From Sedimenticola hydrogenitrophicus (lineage in GTDB: Bacteria > Pseudomonadota > Gammaproteobacteria > Chromatiales > Chromatiaceae), in the NCBI RefSeq assembly GCF_025175675.1, contig NZ_JANIOA010000027.1:1-62529 (forward strand): a stretch of DNA of 62,529 nt, in the 5' to 3' direction. The notes beneath the pieces were generated by a model that worked only from the letters and a program-made list of their open reading frames with translations, had not been told where the DNA came from and searched no databases. Positions 8,818 through 17,414 of the stretch are shown piece by piece. The number at the start of each line of letters is the position of its first letter. Within the stretch, counting starts at the first letter, position 1. Both the position numbers and the translations under genes were made by a program.

Positions 8818-10107
8818 TCAGCGGTTACCTTCGTCCGTAGCCCGGGGGTTGCTCAAGGCCCCATCGCCGGCACGGGTCACACTGCCGATAATCTCCCATT
8901 CCGCCTTGATCCGCGCCATCACCTGTTCCCAGCCGCGCTCGGCCTCGTGGCTATGCTTCGCCGTTGCTTGCTGCAATGATGCAAAGCATTCGAGCGCCTG
9001 GTCGGCCGACCGCGACATGGAAAAGGCCTCGGCCGTCTCGCGTGCGGCGGCGATATGTTGCTCCATCTGTTCCGCCGGCAGGTCATGTGCCCAGGCTAGC
9101 GCGCCGCTGAACGCCTCGATGGTCTGCTCCTGCAGTAGGCGGCCGTTTTGCTGGTCCCTGACCACTTCGCGCACGCCCGTGGCGTCCAGGGCAACCACCG
9201 GCAGACCGGCGGCCATTGCTTCGGTCAGTACCATCCCCTGGGTCTCGCTTTGCGAAGCGAAGGCAAACAGGTTCATCGCGCTCAGTGCATCGCCTAGCTC
9301 CCGGGGTGGCAGGATGCCGCAAATCAGCAGCTGCGCTTCGAGCCCGGCCTGGGAAAAGATTCCCCGTATCGCGGCCTCCGCGGGGCCGGTGCCGATGACC
9401 AGAAACCATGCTTGGCGATGCGAGCGGATAAATTCGGCAACCGCCCTGGCGAGGAATTCCAGATTCTTCTCCGCTGCCAGGCGTCCCAGGTGGCCGACGA
9501 CAAAACTGTCCGCGGGTATGTGGTGCTGTTTTCGAAAGGCCGCTCCGTCACCCTGTGCAAACTGTTCCACTTTCACGCCGGTGGGCAGGACCCGGATGGG
9601 TGTGGTGACGCCGCGCTCGAGCAGCAGCGCGCGGATACTTTCGCTCGGGGCAAAGACCTGATGCGTCAGGTTGGCGTAATGGGTGGCCAGTTCGATGACG
9701 AAGCGTTTCAGTAGCGGAGAGTCGCCCGGCACATAGTGGGTGTACTGCTCATAGAGGGTGTGATGGGTGAAGACGAGGGGCAGTTGAAAATAGCGGGCGG
9801 TGCGTACCGCAGTCATACCCAGTAGAAAGGGGTGTTGCGCATGGACTATGTCCGGCTGGAATGCCTCCAATTTGTCGGTCAGGCCGGTGGGGATGGGCAG
9901 GGCCACGGAGAAATCGCTGGTGTTGAAGTTCTGGATCGCCGGTATGCGGATGACATCGATCTCGTTTTTCGGAGTGTTGGCAAATTCCGGTGCGACCACC
10001 AGTACCCGGTGGCCACGTTCACGGTAGGCTTCGGTAAAGGCTTCCACCGAGCGGGCCACGCCGCCGACATGTGGCGTAAAGGTGTTGCTGAAGATGACGA
10101 TATTCAT
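8818..10107 (-). CDS. GT4-family glycosyltransferase
   Basis: The 429-aa protein has the GT-B fold layout. The N-terminal domain begins IVIFSNTFTPHVGGVARSVE, with the acceptor-side glycine loop. A C-terminal Rossmann domain carries VGHLGRLAAEKNLEFL and the donor-binding E-x7-E block in QSETQGMVLTEAMAAGLPVV. The arrangement resembles diacylglycerol glucosyltransferases and other lipid-linked GT4 enzymes, but the acceptor is not certain. Its ATG overlaps the stop of the upstream glycosidase gene by 4 bp (ATGA), implying translational coupling. No signal peptide is present; a peripheral inner-membrane position would fit. Confidence 0.88.
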   Translation of the reverse strand: MNIVIFSNTFTPHVGGVARSVEAFTEAYRERGHRVLVVAPEFANTPKNEIDVIRIPAIQNFNTSDFSVALPIPTGLTDKLEAFQPDIVHAQHPFLLGMTAVRTARYFQLPLVFTHHTLYEQYTHYVPGDSPLLKRFVIELATHYANLTHQVFAPSESIRALLLERGVTTPIRVLPTGVKVEQFAQGDGAAFRKQHHIPADSFVVGHLGRLAAEKNLEFLARAVAEFIRSHRQAWFLVIGTGPAEAAIRGIFSQAGLEAQLLICGILPPRELGDALSAMNLFAFASQSETQGMVLTEAMAAGLPVVALDATGVREVVRDQQNGRLLQEQTIEAFSGALAWAHDLPAEQMEQHIAAARETAEAFSMSRSADQALECFASLQQATAKHSHEAERGWEQVMARIKAEWEIIGSVTRAGDGALSNPRATDEGNR

Positions 10108-12353
10108 ACCTTCATGACCTTTCTGCGCAGGGTGAGGGCGTGCTGGCCGGACTCAACAGTGACCGCGGTGAAGCCGGGCAGGCGGATCTCCATGGCCGGT
10201 TGATCGCTATGCCAGGCGCCCTGCCAGTCGATCCGGACCCGCTCTTCATCGGTCGGGGTAAGGGTGATCGAAATCGACCCGAACGCGGTCGGGGCCGGTC
10301 CGAAACCGATGGGCTGGCGCTGTTCGAGCCAGCGGCCGGGGATACCGCCACAGAGGGTCAGGCGGTCATCCTCCTCGCGCACGAAGCAGTTGCGGATTAT
10401 CATCACCCATTCGGCGGAGGCCCATACGTGATGGCCGTCGCCCATGCAGCCGCCCCCGGTGCGTGGGTGGATCGCTTCCGGCCATTGTCCGGTGGAGGTT
10501 GCCAGGGCGGCGACCGTATCCATCAACTCGAGATAACGCGGGTCAGCGGCCCGCAGCAGGACCTGGGCCACATGCAGGGTCAGATAGGCATTGAGGCCGG
10601 AATGGATCATGTCCTGAAAAAATGCGCCGTCAACAAAACATTTAGACAACAGAAATTCGACACAATCCAGTAAGCGTGGATCGTCAGGTGGACAATCCTG
10701 CAGCGGATAGCCGATGGCCAGTGAGCCGATGGCCCCGGCATCCAGCCGGCGATAGGGCGAGGCGGGCATGGCCTGGCGGCCCAGGCGCCGGGCACAACTA
10801 TCCAGGCTGCGATCGACCGCGGCGGTGAACGCCTGTGCCGCGCGAAGGTAACTTTCGCCGAGGTCGGCCGCGTGCCCCTTGATCAGTTCATGGGCGGCGT
10901 GCAATCCGGCGATGCACCAGAAGTCATCCCAGTAGTAATAATCGTTCGGGCCCAGATGTTCGGCGCTGAATCCGGCCGGCAGCAGCCCGGCATGCGGGGC
11001 GTCGATGTCATCGGCCAGCCGCTTGCGGATGATCCAGCGGGCACCGCGCTGGATAGGCGTGTGCCAGTCGGCTGTGAGCCTTTGACCGGTCAGCTGCTCG
11101 AACCGGGAGAGTATCCACAACACCTCGCCGTTGGCGTCCCACTCACCCTCCTGGGAGCGGAAATAGCCCAGCGGGGTCTGCCGCTCCGGAAAACGTGACA
11201 GTGCCCGTTCGGCCCGATCGTTCAGCCCCAGGCACAACAGGGCGTGGATGATGAAGGCGGCATCGCGAAACCAGAAGCGTTTATAGGTGTAGGGACCGGG
11301 ATAGACATCGTGGGGGGAGTGCAGTACCAGCGAGGTGACCGCGGCATCGTAGAGAAACTGGTAACGCGCTTCGGGGCAGCGCAGCCTGCAGGCCTGCTGG
11401 CGCACGCTCGGCCAGTCACTGTCCGGTTGGCTCGCGCCGTTGTTATCCAGGGGGATGCGCACGTCCAGTGCGGTCTCGCCATGGGCCGCGATCGGGAACA
11501 GCGCGGCGGCCGTGACCATGCCGAGGTCGCACAGCCCTTCAGCCTGATCCTCAAGCTCTGAGAGGTGGATAAAGACGTCGCCGGCACGATAATCGGATAT
11601 GTGATGGCGTTCGGCCGGTGCGCTGAATTCGATCGTGTGGTTCGTGTCGACCGTCCAGCGTCGGCGATCCGCAGAGAGGCTGACCTGGTGGATGAAGCTG
11701 ATCCCTTCGGGGTTGTAGGGCCGCAGTACCAGGGCCAGCCAGGCCGGAGTGGTGCTACCGGCGGTCAGCGTCAGCCGGCATACCGGCCTGCCGGCAACGG
11801 GATGTACGCTGGCCTGGCTGGTCAAAACCATGCCATCGGCCTGGCAGCGGGTGGTTATCGATAAGCCGTCCGCCATATCCTGTCGCTGCTCGCTGGTCAC
11901 CGCCAGGGACGGCAGCAGGGTGCGGCCGTCTTCCGTGATCACCCAGCCGTCCAGCGACCAGCCGTCAAAACAGGGGGTGAGCAGGCCGCGAGGGTCGACC
12001 AGGGAGAGCTCCTCGCTACCGGGATAGCCGATGGCGGTCCAGTTGCGATGGGTGAGATTGATGTGGGAGAAGGAGAATGCCCGCGGGGTGAAGGAGACGT
12101 CGTGGGGATCGAACTGGCGTTTGATCCAGTAGGGCCACACCCAGTCCAGGTTGTTCTGAATGACCTTGCTGTTGATCAGGCCGCGGGCATGGAATACCAC
12201 GCCGGCGCGCAGCAGTTCGATCGGCTCTCCCACCTCGGAGGGCTGGGCAAAGCTGCGCAGCCTGGCCATCAATTCGATGGGATCGAGAAAGCCCTGGCTG
12301 CGTATGGCCCGGCGGATGATGAAACGCAGCGGCAGCCATTTCGTCCAGCTCAC
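10104..12353 (-). CDS. Six-hairpin glycoside-hydrolase-like protein (GH15/GH63-like)
   Basis: I start this gene at GTG 12353. It overlaps the DedA-like gene's stop in a GTGA junction and has a strong GAGGAGGT ribosome site just upstream. The product is 749 aa, with no signal peptide. The N-terminal ~350 residues look like a beta-sandwich. The rest resembles an (alpha/alpha)6 barrel, with YKRFWFRDAAFIIHALLCLG matching the 'RFWFRD' block of GH15/GH63/glucodextranase-like enzymes, and NDYYYWDDFWCIAGL. A longer upstream frame exists but only overlaps the previous gene. Substrate and activity are unknown; it may act on a glycolipid or storage glucan, judging from the GT4 partner. Confidence 0.75.
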   Translation of the reverse strand: MSWTKWLPLRFIIRRAIRSQGFLDPIELMARLRSFAQPSEVGEPIELLRAGVVFHARGLINSKVIQNNLDWVWPYWIKRQFDPHDVSFTPRAFSFSHINLTHRNWTAIGYPGSEELSLVDPRGLLTPCFDGWSLDGWVITEDGRTLLPSLAVTSEQRQDMADGLSITTRCQADGMVLTSQASVHPVAGRPVCRLTLTAGSTTPAWLALVLRPYNPEGISFIHQVSLSADRRRWTVDTNHTIEFSAPAERHHISDYRAGDVFIHLSELEDQAEGLCDLGMVTAAALFPIAAHGETALDVRIPLDNNGASQPDSDWPSVRQQACRLRCPEARYQFLYDAAVTSLVLHSPHDVYPGPYTYKRFWFRDAAFIIHALLCLGLNDRAERALSRFPERQTPLGYFRSQEGEWDANGEVLWILSRFEQLTGQRLTADWHTPIQRGARWIIRKRLADDIDAPHAGLLPAGFSAEHLGPNDYYYWDDFWCIAGLHAAHELIKGHAADLGESYLRAAQAFTAAVDRSLDSCARRLGRQAMPASPYRRLDAGAIGSLAIGYPLQDCPPDDPRLLDCVEFLLSKCFVDGAFFQDMIHSGLNAYLTLHVAQVLLRAADPRYLELMDTVAALATSTGQWPEAIHPRTGGGCMGDGHHVWASAEWVMIIRNCFVREEDDRLTLCGGIPGRWLEQRQPIGFGPAPTAFGSISITLTPTDEERVRIDWQGAWHSDQPAMEIRLPGFTAVTVESGQHALTLRRKVMKV

Positions 12354-13114
12354 GATACCTCCTCTTCCGCGTCGGTGCCGCGGGTGTAGCGGTGCAGTGC
12401 GCGGCGTGCCAGCCGGTTGAAAAACACGATCGCGACCACGGTGGCGATAAAGCCGGTGGCGTAGAGCACCCACTCCAACGGACTGCGGCCGATCTCCTGG
12501 TTACCCAGGGTGGCGAGATCGGCGGCGATGGAGCCGAGATAGACGTTGTGTAGGGAGAAGGGGATGAAACCGATCAGCGAGCCCAACACATAACCGCGAA
12601 ATGAGAAACCGGTCAAACCGAAAAAGTAATTGGATATTTTGCTGGGAAAAAACGGGATGAGCCTGGTCAACAGGACCACTTTCCAGTCGTGGCGGGTCAT
12701 CTCCTCGCTCACCACCCGCAGTCGGCTGTGCGCCACGATAAAACGCCTGGCGCGTCTGCCGAACAGATAACGGGCGATCAGAAAGGCGAGGGCGGCGCCC
12801 AGTGTGGTACCGAGAACGACATAGAGCGTGCCTTGCAGCAGACCGAAGACGAAGCCGGCCCCGGTGGTAACCAGAATACCCGGGAGCAACAAGACCACCA
12901 CCGCCGCCATGATCAGGATGAACAGGGTCGCGGCCCACGCCCCCTGTGCGTCGACCCACTGCAACAGGCTCAGCAACTGTTCATGAACGCCGAAGTAGAT
13001 CAGCGCCCCCACGATCAGTGCGACGAACAGGATGCTCCCGGCCATGGCCCACAGGGGCGATTTCAGGTGCCTGATCGATGAATGGGTCGGCGAATGGGTC
13101 GGTGTGTCGTTCAT
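12350..13114 (-). CDS. DedA/VTT-domain membrane protein
   Basis: This 254-aa multi-spanning inner-membrane protein has the VTT (SNARE-associated/DedA) domain. Helices lie around residues 22-44, 56-78 and 84-112. The family block LLTRLIPFFPSKISNYFFG is followed by GLTGFSFRGYVLGSLIG. I chose ATG 13114; an upstream TTG at 13150 would add 12 residues. VTT proteins include lipid scramblases and flippases, which fits co-expression with a glycosyltransferase, a glycosidase and a phosphodiesterase. It is the first gene of the tightly overlapped part of the cluster, 113 bp downstream of the EEP gene. Confidence 0.87.
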   Translation of the reverse strand: MNDTPTHSPTHSSIRHLKSPLWAMAGSILFVALIVGALIYFGVHEQLLSLLQWVDAQGAWAATLFILIMAAVVVLLLPGILVTTGAGFVFGLLQGTLYVVLGTTLGAALAFLIARYLFGRRARRFIVAHSRLRVVSEEMTRHDWKVVLLTRLIPFFPSKISNYFFGLTGFSFRGYVLGSLIGFIPFSLHNVYLGSIAADLATLGNQEIGRSPLEWVLYATGFIATVVAIVFFNRLARRALHRYTRGTDAEEEVS

Positions 13115-13227
13115 CTGTGCCGGGTCATTGGGTAGGCTAATGGCGTACAAACAGTATAGTTGTCCGCCTGGCGATAATGGGGTCCACCGCGGGACGGGCG
13201 ACGGGATCGGGCGTCAGTGCGGAAACC

Positions 13228-13917
13228 TCATATTTTGATAACCGCCTTTAACGGCAGGTGATCGGAGGCGATACGCGCGAGCCTGCTGCGGTGCACCTGC
13301 AGCGTGCGCAATCGGCTACGCGGGCTTATCCAGATATGATCCAGGGCGAACAGCGGCCAACGCGCCGGGAAGGTGGCGTAGTTGGGTTTCGACTGAAAAT
13401 GCGCATGCAGCCAACGCAGGGGGCGACCCCACAGGAACCATTCATTGATGTCGCCCATCAGCACGGAAATATCCGCCGGCCTGGGCCGGTTAAACAGGGC
13501 CAGTAACTGTTGCACCTGGCGGCGACGTTCTCCGGGTGTGAGGCCAAGATGGGTGGCGACCATCTGCATGATCTGTCCGTGAAAATCAAAGGTGGCGTCA
13601 AGTGCGCCACGCGGTTCACGACCCGGTATGCTCAGGTCAAGCCGGTTCAGCGCCAGAAGCGGGAGTCTGGTCAGCAGGGCATTGCCATAGTGCCGGGTTT
13701 CCCGCAGCAGCGTGGGACCGGGGATCGCGCTGCATGCCAACTTTTCCGCGAGATAGTCCAGCAGATCCAGATCGCCCACCTGATGGTGTTCGACCTCCTG
13801 CAGTGCCACCAGATCCGCATCTAGCTCGGCTAACACTGCGCAGATACGATCGGGAGCAAATTCCCCGTCCGCACCGATACCGGCGTGAATGTTGTAAGTG
13901 GCGAGGGTAATATCCAT
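13228..13917 (-). CDS. Endonuclease/exonuclease/phosphatase family protein
   Basis: The 229-aa protein is an intact EEP-superfamily enzyme. Motifs in order are LATYNIHAGIG (about 5-15), the metal-binding Glu in LVALQEVEHH, the catalytic-His region VATHLGLT, GDINEW (GDxN), and ASDHLPLKAVI at the C-terminus. No signal peptide is seen. Genes of this type often sit beside DedA-like genes and lipid-modifying enzymes, as here. It lies 57 bp downstream of cydX on the same strand, so read-through from the cyd operon is possible. The substrate (nucleic acid, phosphoinositide-like lipid or other diester) is unknown. Confidence 0.88.
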   Translation of the reverse strand: MDITLATYNIHAGIGADGEFAPDRICAVLAELDADLVALQEVEHHQVGDLDLLDYLAEKLACSAIPGPTLLRETRHYGNALLTRLPLLALNRLDLSIPGREPRGALDATFDFHGQIMQMVATHLGLTPGERRRQVQQLLALFNRPRPADISVLMGDINEWFLWGRPLRWLHAHFQSKPNYATFPARWPLFALDHIWISPRSRLRTLQVHRSRLARIASDHLPLKAVIKI

Positions 13918-13973
13918 GGCTCTTTACGATGCTCTCACCCGGTTGAATCCGTCCGTAACCGATGTCTGCGTCA

Positions 13974-14105
13974 TCATCCGGCCTCATCCTCATCCTCATC
14001 CTCATCCTCGTCGCCGAGACTCAGTTCTGCTTCCAGCCACATGACATTGATAATGCCCAGTGCCACCGCCAGCAGCGAACCCAGTATCCAAGTGAAGTAC
14101 CACAT
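13974..14105 (-). CDS. cydX: Cytochrome bd oxidase small subunit CydX
   Basis: The 43-aa protein starts MWYFTWILGSLLAVALGI, the hallmark of CydX: one transmembrane helix and the conserved Trp/Tyr N-terminus. It continues INVMWLEAEL and ends in an unusual acidic tail of alternating Glu and Asp. The tail is encoded by a GAGGAT hexanucleotide repeat. The ribosome site GGAG is followed by ATG 14105, 22 bp downstream of cydB on the same strand. CydX stabilises the haem-d active site of the CydAB complex in the inner membrane. Its length is normal for the family, though the repeat tail is atypical. Confidence 0.92.
   Translation of the reverse strand: MWYFTWILGSLLAVALGIINVMWLEAELSLGDEDEDEDEDEAG
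13982..14010. repeat. Hexanucleotide microsatellite inside cydX
   Basis: CCTCAT is repeated four times, plus CCTC, on the plus strand (GAGGAT on the coding strand). It encodes the Glu-Asp tail of CydX. Because the unit is six bases, expansion or contraction would change tail length without a frameshift. Confidence 0.85.
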
Positions 14106-14127
14106 CGTCTCTTCTCCTGCTCCGTTA

Positions 14128-15270
14128 TCAATAGGCCGAGTGGGTGTTTTCCTGGATCTGCTTCACCGTGACCTTGCCCCATAGCGCCCGGTAGGACCAG
14201 AAGGTATACAGCAGGATCAGCGGCACGAAAATCGCCGCCGCCCAGAACATCACCATCAGGGTCAGGTGGCTCGATGGGGCATCCCACACGGTGAGGCTGC
14301 TGTTCGGAACCGTACTGGAGGGCAGGATGAAGGGGAACATGGAGAAGGCGGCGGTAAGGATCACTCCCGTCATGGACAGGGCGCTGGTGATGAAGGCCCA
14401 GCCGGGACGGCGAATGGTTGCCAGCAGGAAGGTGCCGACGCCGCCGGCGAAGGCGACGACCGGCGCCAGTATCATCCACGGATAACGGCCATAGTTGTTC
14501 AGCCAGGCGCCGTCGGCGATCTCCACCACCTTGGCGAGTGGATTGGACGGGGCATCGGTGGGCGGCATGGAGACGATGCGGTAGCCGTCGACGCCGAAGG
14601 CCAGCCAGATCCCGGCCAGCGCGAAGGCCGCCAGCATGATCAGCACCGCGATGCGCGCCGCCGCCCGCGCCCGCGCCGCGATTGGTGCCTCGGTGCGCAG
14701 CTGCAGCCAAAGGGCGCCGTGGGTCATCAGCATGGCGAGGCTGAGAACGCCGGAGAGCAGCGCGAAGGGGTGCAGCAGTCCCCAGAAACTGCCGCTGTAG
14801 CTGGGACGCAGAAACTCGTCGTGGGAGAATGGCACCCCCAGCAGCAGGTTGCCGAAGGCGACGCCGAACAGCAGCGCCGGCACCGCGCCGCCGGCGAACA
14901 GCCCCCAGTCCCAGGCCGTGCGCCAGCGCGGATCGGCGATCTTGCTGCGGTAATCGAAACCCACCGGGCGGAAGAACAGGGCGAACAGCACCAGCAGCAT
15001 GGCGATGTAGAAGCCGGAAAAGGCCGCCGCATAGACCGCCGGCCAGGCGGCAAAGATGGCGCCGCCGGCGGTGATGAACCACACCTGGTTGCCCTCCCAG
15101 TGCGGACCGATGGTGTTGATGATGACACGCCGCTCGTCGTCATCCCTGCCGAGAAAGGGGAGCAGGGCGCCGACACCCATGTCGAAGCCGTCGCTGATGA
15201 CAAAGCCTATAAGCAGCACTCCTATCAGGACCCACCATATCAGCTTCAGGGTTTCGTAATCGAAGATCAT
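14128..15270 (-). CDS. cydB: Cytochrome bd ubiquinol oxidase subunit II
   Basis: The 380-aa inner-membrane subunit has about nine helices. It starts with the family's LIWWVLIGVLLIGFVISDGF and DMGVG block. WEGNQVWFITAGGAIFAAWP (about 58-77) is the conserved CydB signature. It pairs with CydA to form the bd quinol oxidase that reduces O2 to water at low oxygen. It starts 12 bp after cydA's stop and is followed by cydX, giving the order cydP-A-B-X. The length is normal. Confidence 0.96.
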   Translation of the reverse strand: MIFDYETLKLIWWVLIGVLLIGFVISDGFDMGVGALLPFLGRDDDERRVIINTIGPHWEGNQVWFITAGGAIFAAWPAVYAAAFSGFYIAMLLVLFALFFRPVGFDYRSKIADPRWRTAWDWGLFAGGAVPALLFGVAFGNLLLGVPFSHDEFLRPSYSGSFWGLLHPFALLSGVLSLAMLMTHGALWLQLRTEAPIAARARAAARIAVLIMLAAFALAGIWLAFGVDGYRIVSMPPTDAPSNPLAKVVEIADGAWLNNYGRYPWMILAPVVAFAGGVGTFLLATIRRPGWAFITSALSMTGVILTAAFSMFPFILPSSTVPNSSLTVWDAPSSHLTLMVMFWAAAIFVPLILLYTFWSYRALWGKVTVKQIQENTHSAY

Positions 15271-15282
15271 CGGATTCTCCCG

Positions 15283-16869
15283 TTACTGCTGCTGGTCCAT
15301 GGGTTGGCCGGCCGCGCCGCCGGAGGAGCGTTCAAAGTGATAACGCCCGGTGTGCAGGCTGCTGGGTCCGAGGCGGGCGAAGCGGAACATCAGGTAGAGT
15401 TCCACCACCAGCAGCAGGGTGTAGAAGCCGACCAGGCCGGCCAGCGAGAACCACAGGTCGCCGGTGGTGCGGGACGAGACACCCAGGAAGGTGGGCAGGA
15501 CCTCGCCGATGGCCCAGGGCTGGCGGCCGTACTCCGCCACGATCCAGCCCGCCTCGGCGGCGATCCACGGCAGCGGGATACCGTACAGGGCCAGGCGCAG
15601 CAGCCACCGCTTGCGGTGTTCGCGACGTTTGGCGCAGTAGTAGAAGGCGGCGGCAAAGATGAACAGCATGAGAAAGCCCGCCGCCACCATGATGCGGAAA
15701 CTCCAGAACAGTGGCGCCACCCGGGGGATGGTGTCGCGGGCCGCCTGCTTGATCTGCGCCTCGGTGGCGTCCACCACGTTGGGGGTGTAGCGCTTGAGCA
15801 GCAGGCCGTAACTCAGGTCCTTCTTGGCTTCCTCGAAGGCGGTCCTGTCGGCCTCGTCAGGATCACCGCTGCGCAGTTTCTGCAGCAGCGCGTAGGCGGT
15901 GATACCGGTGCGGATGCGCGCCTCGTGATCGACCAGCAGGTCCTTGATGCCGTAGACCGGTTCAGTGAGGGTGCGGGTGGCGATCAACCCCAGCAGGTAG
16001 GGGATGCGAATGGCATAGTCGGTGGTCTGGGTCTCCTCGTTGGGCAGGCCGATGAGGATGAATCCCGCCGGCGGTTCATGGGTCTCCCACTCAGACTCGA
16101 TGGCGGCCAGCTTGGTCCGCTGCACGTCACCCAGGTTGTAGCCGCTCTCGTCCCCGAGCACAATCACGGAGAGGATCGACGCGAGTCCGAACCCGGCGGC
16201 CACGGCGAACGAGCGGCGCGCGAACGGCAGATCGCGCCCCTTGAGCAGGTAGTAGGCGCTGATACCGAGGACGAACATGGAGCCGGTGACGTAGCCGGCC
16301 GCAACGGTGTGGACGAACTTCACCTGGGCCACGGGATTGAACAGGAGTTCGTAGAAACTGGTCATCTCCATGCGCATGGTCTGGTAGTTGAATTCGGCAC
16401 CGACCGGGTTCTGCATCCAGGCATTGGCCACCAGGATCCAGAGCGCCGAGAGATTGGAGCCGAGGGCGGTGAGAAAGGTGACGGTGAGGTGCTGTACCTT
16501 GCTGAGGCGTTCCCAGCCGAAAAAGAACAGGCCGATGAAGGTGGACTCGAGGAAGAAGGCCATCAGCCCCTCGATGGCCAGGGGGGCGCCGAAGACGTCA
16601 CCCACGTAGTGCGAGTAGTAGGCCCAGTTGGTACCGAACTGGAACTCCAGGGTAATGCCGGTGGTGACGCCGAGGGCGAAGTTGATGCCGAACAGTTTGC
16701 CCCAGAATTGGGTCATGTCCCGGTAGATCTGCTTGCCGGTCATGACGTAGACCGTCTCCATGATCACCAGCAAAAACGAGAGACCCATGGTCAGCGGAAC
16801 GAACAGGAAGTGGTACATCGCGGTAATGGCAAACTGCAGGCGCGATAGCTCGACGACCTCTTCTACCAT
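15283..16869 (-). CDS. cydA: Cytochrome bd ubiquinol oxidase subunit I
   Basis: The 528-aa catalytic subunit carries the haem ligands. His20 lies in [16 protein letters not shown], at the position of the E. coli haem-b595/d ligand His19. The GRQPW block is at about 448-452. The quinol-binding Q-loop is long (about 245-385), placing it in the E. coli-like long-Q-loop class. Substrates are quinol and O2, with the active site on the periplasmic side of the inner membrane. The start ATG 16869 lies 11 bp after cydP. The protein ends in a short hydrophilic Gln-rich tail. Confidence 0.97.
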   Translation of the reverse strand: MVEEVVELSRLQFAITAMYHFLFVPLTMGLSFLLVIMETVYVMTGKQIYRDMTQFWGKLFGINFALGVTTGITLEFQFGTNWAYYSHYVGDVFGAPLAIEGLMAFFLESTFIGLFFFGWERLSKVQHLTVTFLTALGSNLSALWILVANAWMQNPVGAEFNYQTMRMEMTSFYELLFNPVAQVKFVHTVAAGYVTGSMFVLGISAYYLLKGRDLPFARRSFAVAAGFGLASILSVIVLGDESGYNLGDVQRTKLAAIESEWETHEPPAGFILIGLPNEETQTTDYAIRIPYLLGLIATRTLTEPVYGIKDLLVDHEARIRTGITAYALLQKLRSGDPDEADRTAFEEAKKDLSYGLLLKRYTPNVVDATEAQIKQAARDTIPRVAPLFWSFRIMVAAGFLMLFIFAAAFYYCAKRREHRKRWLLRLALYGIPLPWIAAEAGWIVAEYGRQPWAIGEVLPTFLGVSSRTTGDLWFSLAGLVGFYTLLLVVELYLMFRFARLGPSSLHTGRYHFERSSGGAAGQPMDQQQ

Positions 16870-16880
16870 GTTGTACTCCT

Positions 16881-17111
16881 TTACTCGTTATTGTGTCGCG
16901 GTACGGCCGGCCGGTCCGTGCCTCCGCCGACAATGGCCTCACTGACACGATCCGCCGTGAGGCGTGGGGAAACAGGCTCGCTGAAGAAGGCCATCCAGAT
17001 AACATAGAGCGCGATCGACTTGACCACCAGCACCACGGTGATTTCACGCGCCAGGCGGCTGGAAAACAGCCGGTTGGGTGAGCGCGCTGTGGTGGTGGAT
17101 GAGTTGTGCAA
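16881..17111 (-). CDS. cydP: Cytochrome bd oxidase accessory small subunit CydP-like
   Basis: The 76-aa protein has one membrane helix (about residues 24-43). The preceding [13 protein letters not shown] and following IWMAFFSEP match the CydP-type small proteins encoded just upstream of cydA in many gammaproteobacteria. The N- and C-terminal tails are hydrophilic and variable. It is the first gene of the cyd operon, so the promoter lies upstream of 17111. The name rests on this short motif plus position. Confidence 0.75.
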   Translation of the reverse strand: MHNSSTTTARSPNRLFSSRLAREITVVLVVKSIALYVIWMAFFSEPVSPRLTADRVSEAIVGGGTDRPAVPRHNNE

Positions 17112-17414
17112 TGGATCGGCCGTGTTATTGATGACTGTGAGGTACGAAACACCGCCCGGGCGCTGAACATTGCGGCAGCCCGTGTCTCGCTGTTCCCCTA
17201 TCGGGACAACGTCTGCTCCGCCGCCTGGGCGACAAGCGTTCGGTCATGTGTAACTAATAGCAGAAAGCGGTTCGATTGCCAGAACGCTGTTGGTTTGTAG
17301 GTCCGCGGCTTGATCCGGGGTAAACCGATGCCGCCCCGCGGCCGGCTCCTGCGGCGAGCGTTGGAGGAAAGCCTTTATGGTTTCGAGGATACCCATGTTA
17401 TTGGCAGCCGGTGT
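17112..17414. other. Gene-free stretch upstream of cydP
   Basis: This 303-base gap lies between the end of the haem-oxidase operon and the cyd operon on the same strand. It should hold the cyd promoter. I looked for a TTGAT-N4-ATCAA FNR/ANR box and for a hairpin with T-run and found neither convincingly. Confidence 0.4.

Noticed and set aside
10104-12473. Longer form of the glycosidase starting at 12473
   Set aside because: The extra 40 residues are Arg-rich and overlap the DedA-like gene. GTG 12353 has a strong ribosome site and a GTGA junction.
14266-16848. Very long plus-strand open frame (about 860 codons)
   Set aside because: It is antisense to cydB and cydA, which have full family motifs. 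Its predicted sequence is a low-complexity Gly/Gln/Glu-rich product of GC-rich codon bias.
17112-17414. FNR/ANR box upstream of the cyd operon
   Set aside because: TTGAT half-sites occur singly, but no TTGAT-N4-ATCAA palindrome was found.
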